Shown here: piece by piece, positions 6,385-13,602 of the stretch
Numbering within the stretch: position 1 is the first letter of the stretch
Layout of the letters: each line of letters starts with the position of its first letter
Assembly (NCBI GenBank): GCA_964609625.1
Contig: CAZSRS010000051.1
Coordinates: 1 to 23,032 of the forward strand
DNA length: 23,032 nt
Source: G963674665 sp964609625
GTDB taxonomy: Bacteria > Desulfobacterota > Desulfovibrionia > Desulfovibrionales > Desulfovibrionaceae
Direction: 5' to 3'
Made by a program: the position numbers and the translations under genes
The notes under the pieces: generated by a model
Databases searched by the model: none
What the model saw: only the letters and a program-made list of their open reading frames with translations
What the model was told of the DNA's origin: nothing

Positions 6385-7659
6385 CTACATCTCCCCGGGT
6401 CGAGGCTCTTCATCCGGCTTCGCACCCACCTGGGCACCCGATACCCCCGCCGAGATGGGTTCCACGGGAAAGCCGGGGCGCAGTTGCATCAGCTTGTCGC
6501 AAATGACCCTGTCCCCGGCCTGAAGTCCGTTCTCGATGATCCACTGGTCATGATGCCACTTCCCCAGCGTGACCGGCCTGATCTCCGCCTGGTTCTGCGT
6601 GTTGACGACATAGACCATAGCGCCGGTTGGATTCTGGAGGACGGCAGTCTTGGGCACCATGACCGCCTTGAGAAGGTACATACCCTTGATGCGTACGTGC
6701 ACGAACTGCCCTGGTTTGAGCATGCCCTCGGGGTTCGGGAAACTCCCGCGCATGATCATTGTGCCAGTCTCTGTATCGATTTTCGGGGAGATGTAGCTGA
6801 TGTGTCCTTCGTGGGAATAGACGGATCCATCGCCAAGTATGATGGTCAGACGCAAGTCGTCGATGCTCGGCATCGACGTCATGCCCGTTTCAGCCATGCG
6901 TCGCGCCTGCAGCAGGTCCTGTTCGCTGATGCTGTAACGGACGTATATGGGATCCGTCTTTTCCACCACGGCCAACAGGCTTTTGTTGGAATCCACATAA
7001 CTGCCCACATCCTTCTGCGCCATGCCGATGTCGCCGTCGATGGGGGATTCGACGGTCGTGTAGCTCAGGTTGAGCTCGGCCTGGAGCACCCGGGCCTGTT
7101 CCAGCTCGATGGCGGCGTGGGCCACGATCGCCTCTGTCCGCCATTGATCCACTTCGTCAGTGGTGGAGGCGCGACTCTTCAGCAGCTCTGTATAGCGTTC
7201 CACCTTTTGCTGCGCGCGGACGAGCTGGGCCTGGGCACTTGCCAGCCGCGCCCTGGCTATGTCCAGATCCGCCTTGAAGGATCGGGGGTCGATGCGAAAG
7301 AGGATCTGCCCCGCAGCTACCCTACCGCCCTCCTCGAAATCCCTACTCTCGAGAAAGCCGGAAACCCTGGCGTGTATCTCGACCTGCCGCGACGCTTCCG
7401 TCTGGCCGAGATGCACAGGTTGCAAGGGAATGCTCTTGGTCTCCACGGTGACGACCTGCACGGGCAAGGCTCCCCTCTGCTCCTGTTTCTGCATGGCCTT
7501 GGGTGCGTGGTCCATTCGCTGCCAGTACAAAACCCCCCCGGTCACGGCGGCGATGAGTACAAGGAGAGCAATGCCCCGACGTATGATGCTGATGCCTGGA
7601 AAATGTTTCCTGTTTGTAGAGGGAATGTTGCTTTGTGTGTCGTTGCGCGCTGATTCCAT
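6385..7659 (-). CDS. RND efflux periplasmic adaptor subunit (AcrA/MexA-like)
   Basis: This membrane fusion protein of 424 residues connects the RND pump to an outer-membrane channel. A hydrophobic segment at about 27-46 (GIALLVLIAAVTGGVLYW) is an N-terminal membrane anchor; there is no lipobox cysteine, unlike AcrA. The lipoyl half-motifs (EIHARVSGFLESRDFEEGG and AAGQILFRIDPRSF) flank a coiled-coil hairpin (LASAQAQLVRAQQKVERYTE), followed by the beta-barrel region with SPIDGDIG and the membrane-proximal domain. GGAG lies about 6 nt upstream of the start at 7659. The 164-bp gap to the tetR-type gene contains a 6-bp inverted repeat CTCCAC-GAC-GTGGAG (7702-7716) of unknown role, but no second copy of the TetR operator, so co-transcription from the promoter near 8500 is likely. 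Confidence 0.95.
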   Translation of the reverse strand: MESARNDTQSNIPSTNRKHFPGISIIRRGIALLVLIAAVTGGVLYWQRMDHAPKAMQKQEQRGALPVQVVTVETKSIPLQPVHLGQTEASRQVEIHARVSGFLESRDFEEGGRVAAGQILFRIDPRSFKADLDIARARLASAQAQLVRAQQKVERYTELLKSRASTTDEVDQWRTEAIVAHAAIELEQARVLQAELNLSYTTVESPIDGDIGMAQKDVGSYVDSNKSLLAVVEKTDPIYVRYSISEQDLLQARRMAETGMTSMPSIDDLRLTIILGDGSVYSHEGHISYISPKIDTETGTMIMRGSFPNPEGMLKPGQFVHVRIKGMYLLKAVMVPKTAVLQNPTGAMVYVVNTQNQAEIRPVTLGKWHHDQWIIENGLQAGDRVICDKLMQLRPGFPVEPISAGVSGAQVGAKPDEEPRPGEM

Positions 7660-7823
7660 ACATCACTCCATGTGTGGATCTTCAGGACGGCTCCGGCGAA
7701 ACTCCACGACGTGGAGAACAGGCCTTGTGCCTGGCCACGCGTGTACGGCGCCGACCATGTCGTATCGTTCAAGCTGTTATCGTGGGATCCGATTCCTGTG
7801 CGACGAGGTGGAAAGTCGGAGCG

Positions 7824-8462
7824 TCATGGGCTGTGGCTGTGCTCCGCGAGCAGGCCATGCAGGATGGTATCGGTAATCACTGAAGCCTGTTCTTCAAAAG
7901 TGACAGCACATCCCGCGTAGTAATTGGTGAAGATTGTTCCAAAGAGAAGGTTTTCAATGAGATCAAGAGTGGCATCCACCGGGACTGGCCGGAAGATTCC
8001 TTTTTCGATTAGTTGTTGCAGTCTGTATTGGGAGCGTTTGCGCAATTCGTTGCGGTAATGCAGATAGCTGGGCGTGTCGCGATCCTTGAACTCCGCACGC
8101 TCCTGAATGAGCATTTCTATGTTTTCCGGATGCGCGTCAAAATAGGCAAAAAAAGAGCGAATGCCTTTTCTGAAAACGTCAAGGGGATCATCATCTCCAT
8201 CAAAAGCCGTGGCCTCCAGAATGTCGCGCATGACCTGGTCCATGGCCGCGCGAAACAACTCACGCTTGCTGCTGAAATAGTTATAGATGGTACCCTTTGC
8301 ACAGCCCGCGGCCTCGGCGATCGCTCCCACCTCGGTATTGGGAAAGCCCTGCCTGGCAAAAAGCGACACCGCGTGATCAAGTATGGTCTCACGCCGTTGC
8401 CGTGTCATCTGGGGGTCACGAGGCCTTCCTCTCCCTCTGTACTCGCTCTCGACGCTGCTCAT
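7824..8462 (-). CDS. TetR/AcrR-family transcriptional regulator
   Basis: This is a 212-residue repressor when started at 8462, where GGAG lies 6 nt upstream; a longer frame to 8510 would run over the operator palindrome and is less likely. The helix-turn-helix is clear near the N-terminus: TILDHAVSLFARQGFPNTEV, then AIAEAAGCAKGTIYNYFSSK. The remainder is the helical ligand-binding and dimer domain. It is the first gene of the minus-strand efflux set and probably represses itself and the pump genes, releasing DNA when a pump substrate binds. A basic N-terminal extension, RGRGRPRDP, precedes the HTH and may contact the minor groove. Confidence 0.93.
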   Translation of the reverse strand: MSSVESEYRGRGRPRDPQMTRQRRETILDHAVSLFARQGFPNTEVGAIAEAAGCAKGTIYNYFSSKRELFRAAMDQVMRDILEATAFDGDDDPLDVFRKGIRSFFAYFDAHPENIEMLIQERAEFKDRDTPSYLHYRNELRKRSQYRLQQLIEKGIFRPVPVDATLDLIENLLFGTIFTNYYAGCAVTFEEQASVITDTILHGLLAEHSHSP

Positions 8463-8482
8463 CCACTGCTCCATTTTTATGG

Positions 8483-8523
8483 CTGACCGGTCAGTCATTA
8501 AATGGTGCACAGCGCATTGTCAA
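8483..8523 (-). promoter_or_regulatory. Promoter and palindromic operator of the TetR/RND operon
   Basis: On the minus strand a perfect TTGACA (plus 8518-8523) is followed by TTTAAT (plus 8497-8502; spacing 15 nt, slightly short), and then by the perfect 12-bp palindrome CTGACCGGTCAG (plus 8483-8494). TGACCGGTCA-type palindromes are frequent TetR-family operators. Here the palindrome overlaps the likely transcription start, consistent with autorepression. Confidence 0.65.
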
Positions 8524-8644
8524 CAGCCCGGCACGTGGCTGATTCGCGTCCGCGTCCGGCCGGCTTCAGCGGATCGCGACCTCTCCCCCTCAGACATTCC
8601 GGAATAGTTACGTGCAGCGCATCCTCGGTGACGCGGGGCGTTTC

Positions 8645-9793
8645 CTATCCGCCCTCCCCACGAGCGGCCAGCAGCTCCAGGAGGGAGCGGCCCGTCTCCG
8701 CCTCCATACGCAGGAGGAGCCGCCGCGCTCGATGGAGTCGCCCGAGAATGGCCTCACGGGCTTCAGGGTCCTGGCCGTGACGCTCCAGCACCTGAGCGTA
8801 GCGGCGCTCCAAAGGCATGCACGCGACCCCGCCCACAAGCTTGTCCGCCATGAACACCACTTCGCGCTCGGTGATCGGCTCGTGGTCCGCCAGGCCCAGG
8901 TCCCTGTGCGCGGCCACGATGTCCGCCACCGCGTCGAAACCCCGCTCGCGCAGCAAACGCGCGCCCTCTGCTTCATGGTGTCGCCTGCCCTTGGCCAGAT
9001 CGTGCACCAACGCCGCGGACTCCAGAATATTCAGATCAAGTCTCTGCCGTGGCCTGTGGGCAATGTTCAAGGCCCTACCGATGCACAACGCCGCCTCGGC
9101 CACAGCTATGCAATGGTCACGAGTCCTGGCTGGAAGGTTCTGCTCGTCCCACAGGGCACGGCATTCTACCGTGGTGGGCACACCCAGGCGCGAAGCCCTG
9201 AACTCCAGGCCGCGGAAATCCTCCTCCGTATCCATGTCCAGCAGTACACCTTCGTCAGGCACCGCGACCTCGATCACCGCCCCAGGGCGCTCGGTTTCGA
9301 CGCCATGTAGCACCGAACGCAGCCCCCCGCGATCCTCGGCACCAAGAATGATGCCCCGCAGCCCTGCCGTGAGGAGCGGAGGGTGTCCACGCCGCCCCAG
9401 GAAGGTCGGGGAGGCGGCAAGGGCTCCTGCCTGGCTGAAGGCACGCACGAGCTGCTGGATCGTCCACTCCCGGACCAGGGGGATGTCCACGGGCAGGAGG
9501 AAAAATGCCCGACAATCTTCGGGCAGGGCCGATATGCCGGCTTGTACCGATCCGAACATGCCCCGTGCGAATTCGGGGTTGTACACGGCGTTGGCGCCGA
9601 GTGCTCGCGCAGCCGCCGTGGTAGCATCCGCATGCGCCCCGGTGATCACGACGACTTCTCGTGCTCCGGTGCGGTTGAAAAGTTCTACACAGCGGGCAAG
9701 GGGCGATCGACCGGCAAGGGAGACCAGGGGCTTGAAGTCCCGCATGCGCGAAGACAAACCAGCCGCCAGGATCACCGCGTCGAAGTCAAACAC
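8645..9793 (-). CDS. MocA-like molybdenum cofactor nucleotidyltransferase fused to an HD domain
   Basis: The N-terminal half is a MobA/MocA-type NTP transferase: VILAAGLSSRM with a downstream FKPL, then FLLPVDIPLV and the metal-site motif DMDTEEDF near residue 215. MocA adds CMP to molybdopterin to make the MCD cofactor used by xanthine-oxidase-family enzymes. The C-terminal half (from about residue 235) is an HD phosphohydrolase domain: AALVHDLAKGRRHHEAEGA. The HD part may hydrolyse a nucleotide or regulate the transferase; its role is unknown. A GTG at 9793 with GAGGA upstream is preferred, overlapping the xdhC stop by 8 nt; a GTG at 9808 is the alternative. Coupling to xdhC supports joint maturation of a molybdenum hydroxylase such as aldehyde oxidoreductase, which is not in the window. 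Confidence 0.88.
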   Translation of the reverse strand: MFDFDAVILAAGLSSRMRDFKPLVSLAGRSPLARCVELFNRTGAREVVVITGAHADATTAAARALGANAVYNPEFARGMFGSVQAGISALPEDCRAFFLLPVDIPLVREWTIQQLVRAFSQAGALAASPTFLGRRGHPPLLTAGLRGIILGAEDRGGLRSVLHGVETERPGAVIEVAVPDEGVLLDMDTEEDFRGLEFRASRLGVPTTVECRALWDEQNLPARTRDHCIAVAEAALCIGRALNIAHRPRQRLDLNILESAALVHDLAKGRRHHEAEGARLLRERGFDAVADIVAAHRDLGLADHEPITEREVVFMADKLVGGVACMPLERRYAQVLERHGQDPEAREAILGRLHRARRLLLRMEAETGRSLLELLAARGEGG

Positions 9794-10847
9794 GTTTCCT
9801 CGTCCCACGCCTGATGGCCCGCGCCCGGACTAGTTCGGCCACGATGCTCACCGCGATTTCCTCCGGGGTTTCCGCGCCGATGGGCAGACCAATGGGGCAA
9901 TGGACGCGCAGCAAGGCCGCATCGCTGACCCCTTCGGTTCGGAGCGCGGCATAGATCGCGTCACGCTTGCGCTCGCTGCCTATCATGCCGATATAGGCGG
10001 CCTGACTGTCCAGAACCTGGGCCAGGACTGTCTTGTCGTACTGGTGCCCCCGGGTGACGATCACCACATAGCTTTCGGCGTCGATGGCCAGGCAGCGTTT
10101 CAGGTCCGCTTCGAAGTCCGGCAACACGGCGATGTTCTCTGCCATAGGGAAGCGCTCGCGATTCGCGTACTGCTGCCGGTCGTCCGCCACCACCACGCGG
10201 AAACCGACGCGACGGGCGGCTTCGGCCGTATGTCGGGCCACGTGCCCCGCCCCCAGTAACAGCAACCTACCGGTCCGCACCAAGGGCAATGTCAGATAGC
10301 TCCGACCCAGATGCTCGAAACGTTCCGCCCCTCCTTTGCGCAATGTGTCCAGGACACGGTCAACCAAGTCTTTTGAAACATCTCTTGGGATGGAACCTTG
10401 GCACAGCGCCCAACCCGCCTCGACCCGTTCCTCTCCAGGCACCGCTCCCAGGTCGAGAAGCATGATGACGTCATATCCCGCGTCGAACATGTCTCCGGCC
10501 CCGCGGTAGAGGTGCATGGTCTCCGGCACTGGAGTCAGGAGCTGTAGGAAAAGCTCCTGCCTGCCACCGCAGATCATGTCCGACTCGGCCGCGTCGCCAG
10601 CGCTCAGGTCAAAGCGTATGAAGCGCAGGGAACCAGGGGGGGCGCCAAGCAACTCCCGCCCCGCGGCCTGAACTTCGGCTTCCATGCGTCCTCCACCCAC
10701 CGTGCCCACGGCGGTCCCGTCCTTAAAAAGCAGCATGAGAGCCCCGGAGCCGCGGGGTGCGGAACCTTCATGCCCCAGCACCCAGGCCTTGACCACGCGT
10801 TCGCCCGCCTCCAGACGCTCTACCAGCGTAGACAGCAGATTGCTCAT
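9786..10847 (-). CDS. xdhC: XdhC-family molybdenum cofactor sulfuration/insertion factor
   Basis: This protein of 353 residues has both XdhC/CoxI parts. The N-terminal domain contains VLGHEGSAPRGSGALMLLF followed by GTVGGGRMEAEV and a MICGG segment. The C-terminal Rossmann-like domain contains LLLLGAGHVARHTAEAARRV and VIVTRGHQYDKTVL, and ends with GMIGSERKRDAIY and CPIGLPIGAETPEEIAVSIV. XdhC proteins bind molybdenum cofactor, promote its sulfuration and deliver it to xanthine dehydrogenase-type enzymes. The start overlaps the stop of the upstream remnant by 4 nt (ATGA), and the gene overlaps the downstream MocA-HD gene, so this was one tightly coupled operon. Confidence 0.93.
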   Translation of the reverse strand: MSNLLSTLVERLEAGERVVKAWVLGHEGSAPRGSGALMLLFKDGTAVGTVGGGRMEAEVQAAGRELLGAPPGSLRFIRFDLSAGDAAESDMICGGRQELFLQLLTPVPETMHLYRGAGDMFDAGYDVIMLLDLGAVPGEERVEAGWALCQGSIPRDVSKDLVDRVLDTLRKGGAERFEHLGRSYLTLPLVRTGRLLLLGAGHVARHTAEAARRVGFRVVVADDRQQYANRERFPMAENIAVLPDFEADLKRCLAIDAESYVVIVTRGHQYDKTVLAQVLDSQAAYIGMIGSERKRDAIYAALRTEGVSDAALLRVHCPIGLPIGAETPEEIAVSIVAELVRARAIRRGTRKRV

Positions 10848-11367
10848 GATGGGCGTCGCTCCTCCAGGATTCGTTTGCCCGGAAACACGCCGATGCGTTC
10901 CCAGGGTTCTACTGTTACCGCCACTGCAATCTCATCTCCCCCCTTGTCCTCCAGATGTGCGCGAAGGCATCGACGGGTCAGGGTGCACAGGCTGTTTTCC
11001 ATGCCTACGAACACGGCGAGATGCAGCCACAGCAACTCCCCTTGCGCGTTGCCTTCCAGGCCTGCACGGAAGTCGAGAACACCTTCAAGACTGAATAGTG
11101 TTTCGTCAAGCTCCCCCATGGACAGACGCACGCCATTCGCTGTTTCCAGCCTGTTGGACATACGAGCAAGGACCTTGTCCAACCGCCGCAGTGGGTTCCC
11201 GCAAACACACTCTCCCCCCAGCAGGCGGCCGAGATCGCCGGTCAGGCAGCGGATAAGCGGCATGGCCTCACGGACTTCAGGGTGGTCACGACCACTTCAC
11301 CCCACTGCCCCAATCCCAAGGGGCGACTGCCCAGGGGCTCGACGATTTCCACAAACAGATCGGCCTC
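10844..11367 (-). pseudogene. F390 synthetase/phenylacetate-CoA ligase-like protein, C-terminal remnant
   Basis: An intact frame of 139 codons (10844-11263) begins MPLIRCLTGDLGRLLGG with CVCGNPLRRLDKVLARMSN, the ATP-site and C-terminal region typical of the phenylacetate-CoA ligase/coenzyme F390 synthetase branch of AMP-forming enzymes. The preceding part continues on the same strand in another frame (ADLFVEIVEP, LGQWGEVVVTTLK), requiring a one-base frameshift near 11264-11275. Everything upstream of about 11367, more than half of a normal enzyme, is absent. The remaining frame lacks the main adenylation core and cannot be an active ligase. Similar genes are, to my knowledge, neighbours of molybdenum-hydroxylase maturation genes in sulfate reducers, so this is a decayed operon member. 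Confidence 0.65.
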
Positions 11368-11475
11368 AGGACATGGCCCTTGCGAAACGCGGGCCCCTTA
11401 TACGTTTCGAGAACTGCGGGTCCGCTCGTTGCACAGGACCATGCCCACGACTTCATCTACCGGGACGGACTTCAT
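11366..11475 (-). pseudogene. MoeA-like molybdopterin-binding protein, N-terminal remnant
   Basis: Starting at an ATG at 11475, the frame reads MKSVPVDEVVGMVLCNERTR, the usual opening of MoeA-like molybdopterin-binding proteins. A frameshift near 11405-11415 moves the continuation to the neighbouring frame, LETYKGPAFRKGHVL, after which the similarity stops and the ligase-like remnant begins. The un-shifted frame ends at a TAA (11398-11400). Only about 37 residues of a protein several hundred residues long survive. The two remnants are abutted head to tail in the expected operon direction, which suggests one deletion removed the rest of the MoeA-like gene and the first half of the ligase gene. 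Confidence 0.6.
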
Positions 11476-11931
11476 CGGCAGGACCTATACTCCAGGGTGC
11501 GGCGTCGTTTCTCGATGTCATCAAAAAGTGTCATACTTTGGAATTATCAATCGCTCTTTTTTTACATTAATGTCAATTACGCTTTGTTACGTACCACAAA
11601 CACCTTTCCATTTATGTCTATCTAGGCATAGCAAGTCAAGGTCATCCTTTCCACTCGGGCCCTCTTCCCAAGGTCAAAACCCCGCGGAAATTTTTGGGAA
11701 ACACGCAGGCAGGAGCGTTATCACAACACACCACAGCGCCACGCTTTCAGGCGGTTGAGCCTTATCTCTTTCATGACGGCAGCCAAGAACTTGAGGACAA
11801 GCAGGGGGGAGTCGTCTATACTCTTCGCGGACGGCCGCGCCCTCCCGAATCCACGATGCGCATGGAACGACTCCGCTGTTACGGTGGGGGCTTTGTCACT
11901 TGTTCAAGACGGCATACAACCAACCCGGCAG
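11476..11931. other. Gene-free, partly AT-rich gap
   Basis: No convincing gene is seen in this stretch. About 11515-11640 is clearly AT-rich compared with its neighbours and probably held the promoter of the decayed minus-strand molybdenum operon. On the minus strand TTGACA (plus 11571-11576) and GATAAT (plus 11543-11548) occur but are 22 nt apart, too far for a normal sigma-70 promoter. The part from 11640 is GC-rich again and may contain the promoter of the zinc-ribbon gene. A frame entering that gene from 11755 lacks codon logic and a ribosome-binding site. Confidence 0.4.
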
Positions 11932-12741
11932 ATGCGCATGGCAGGACAATGTAAGCGATGCGGCGCCAGGAGCGCGGACACGGACAGGTTCTGCGCTCAA
12001 TGCGGGGAGCGGCTCCAGGCACTTGATTTCTTGTTTGAGGACACTCCAGGCACTGCATCTCCGGAAGATTCCGGGTTCACCTTTTCCGAGCATCCTGATT
12101 TCGCCTCTTCCGGGGTTCCTGCTTTCATCTACCATGAGGGGCCCAGACCCGAGGACGGCACGCCCGATGGGCCGCGATTCTGCTCCCAGTGCGGTACCGG
12201 CGTGACTCCGGACACCTCGACCTGCCCCAGGTGCGCGGCTCCCATCGTGGATGTGTTGCTCATGGCGCATGCCACGGCCTCGCCCCATTCTACCAGGCGT
12301 GCTGACCACCCTCCAAAGAACACCCCCTGGCCGAAACTCGAAAACATGCCTGCCGCGGGGCGTGGGTTCCAGTGGAAGTGGTTCGTGGCCTCCGCGGGAA
12401 TCATCCTGCTCGCGGTGGCCCTGAGCATGCTGTTGCTGGGGTTCGTGCTGGCCGGCCTGAACATCGAGGATGAAGCCTTGAGCGGGTTGCTGTTCTTCCT
12501 GTTTGTCGCTGCCGGCGTTTTTGCAGGGGCGTTCAAGGCGGCGTTGCGCTCTCCGGGGCGAACCGTCCGCGAACCGGCGTTTGCCGCAGGGATCCTGGCC
12601 GTGGGCATCAGCCTGGCCTTTGGTGCCGATCTTGCGGAGAGCGCCGTGGGTTCGATCCTGCCCCTGTGCATCGGCCTGTTGGGGGCTTGGCTGGGAGAGA
12701 AATACCAGGCCGCGAGGCTAAGGATAACGAAGAACCCATGA
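11932..12741 (+). CDS. Zinc-ribbon membrane protein, unknown function
   Basis: This protein of about 269 residues has two cytoplasmic-type zinc ribbons: C7-C10/C21-C24 (QCKRCG, RFCAQCGERL) and a second near residues 84-100 (RFCSQCG, TCPRC), separated by an acidic Pro/Ser-rich linker. From about residue 150 it is hydrophobic, with three or four membrane helices (IILLAVALSMLLLGFVLAGL; LLFFLFVAAGVFAGAF; ILAVGISLAFGA; SILPLCIGLLGAWLG). The start at 11932, or ATG at 11938, is chosen because the ribbon begins at once; the ribosome-binding site is weak. The stop overlaps the next start (ATGA), so it is coupled to the PrsW-type gene. The shared ribbons suggest the two proteins act together. The family is not recognised. 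Confidence 0.72.
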   Translation: MRMAGQCKRCGARSADTDRFCAQCGERLQALDFLFEDTPGTASPEDSGFTFSEHPDFASSGVPAFIYHEGPRPEDGTPDGPRFCSQCGTGVTPDTSTCPRCAAPIVDVLLMAHATASPHSTRRADHPPKNTPWPKLENMPAAGRGFQWKWFVASAGIILLAVALSMLLLGFVLAGLNIEDEALSGLLFFLFVAAGVFAGAFKAALRSPGRTVREPAFAAGILAVGISLAFGADLAESAVGSILPLCIGLLGAWLGEKYQAARLRITKNP

Positions 12742-13589
12742 TCATATTCATCATGGTGGTGCTCACCGCGGGGCTCTGGCTCAGGTACGTCTACAGGCTC
12801 GACAGGGTCGAGCCCGAGCCGGTGGGGCTGCTGTTGCGATTGGGCGTGCTCGGAGGGCTTCTGAGCGGATTGCCCGCCGGCGAACTCAACGTCTGGTACA
12901 TGGAGACCAACGGCCTCGGCTTGGAAAACACGTTGCCCCTGTGGGATGCGTTCGCCTTTTCCACCTTCGTGGGGTTCAACGAGGAGCTCTGCAAGCTGCT
13001 GGTCACGATGCTGCTGATCTGGCGTTCGAAACGCTTCAACGAACCGGCGGACGGCGTGGTCTTCGCCACGGTGGTGGCCCTGGGTTTCGCAGCCTTCGAG
13101 AACCTGGACTACGGCCTGGCCGAGGGAGCGGGAGTCCTGCTGGTACGCAACGTCACCGCAGTGCCTCTGCATCTGGGCCTGGCCGCGCTCTGGGGATACG
13201 GTCTGGCGCGGTGGAAGTTCATTCCCGGCGCCGGCCCCATGAGCCTGCTACCCTGGTACCTCCTGGCCTCGCTGATCCACGCGGTTTACGACACAGTCAT
13301 TTTCGCCACTCCCTCGGACTATGGCATCTATTCCCTCGGTCTGGCCCTGGGTTTGAGTTGGAGTCTGATCCGCCTGATGCGCAGGCGCCTGGTGCACTTG
13401 GTGGCGCAGTCGCCCTTCGTGCGTGCCGGCTACTGCACCAGGTGTGGCGCCTTGAACATGCCGGGGGACGCAGCCTGCGCCAACTGCGGCAACGTCCTGG
13501 TGCAGGAGTTCTTCCGCCCCTGCCTGGGGTGCGGCGCCAAATTGGGTTGGAAGATGCGCTATTGCCCCCGCTGTGGTACGCGGGCCTGA
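12738..13589 (+). CDS. PrsW-type intramembrane protease with C-terminal zinc ribbons
   Basis: This 283-residue polytopic membrane protein has the three PrsW signatures: E82-E83-x-x-K86 (FNEELCKLL), E121-x-x-x-Y125 (FENLDYG) and H181-x-x-x-D185 (IHAVYD), plus H145 in a hydrophobic helix (VPLHLGLAALWGYG). PrsW-family glutamic proteases cleave membrane-embedded substrates; in Bacillus, PrsW cuts anti-sigma factor RsiW. The C-terminal 50 residues add two zinc ribbons: C233/C236 with C247/C250, and C262/C265 with C276/C279, which basic PrsW proteins lack. The start at 12738 overlaps the previous stop. The substrate is unknown; no sigma/anti-sigma pair is in the window. The gene ends 13 bp from the convergent chemoreceptor stop, leaving no room for a separate terminator. 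Confidence 0.85.
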   Translation: MIIFIMVVLTAGLWLRYVYRLDRVEPEPVGLLLRLGVLGGLLSGLPAGELNVWYMETNGLGLENTLPLWDAFAFSTFVGFNEELCKLLVTMLLIWRSKRFNEPADGVVFATVVALGFAAFENLDYGLAEGAGVLLVRNVTAVPLHLGLAALWGYGLARWKFIPGAGPMSLLPWYLLASLIHAVYDTVIFATPSDYGIYSLGLALGLSWSLIRLMRRRLVHLVAQSPFVRAGYCTRCGALNMPGDAACANCGNVLVQEFFRPCLGCGAKLGWKMRYCPRCGTRA

Positions 13590-13602
13590 CCTGACGGAGG
13601 CG

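Noticed and set aside
5354..6523. Plus-strand 389-codon frame opposite the RND pump and adaptor
   Set aside because: It mirrors the well-supported minus-strand genes in high-GC DNA and has no recognisable domain or ribosome-binding site.
12129..13172. Minus-strand 347-codon frame across the zinc-ribbon and PrsW genes
   Set aside because: Low-complexity His/Glu/Gln-rich translation antisense to two motif-bearing plus-strand genes.
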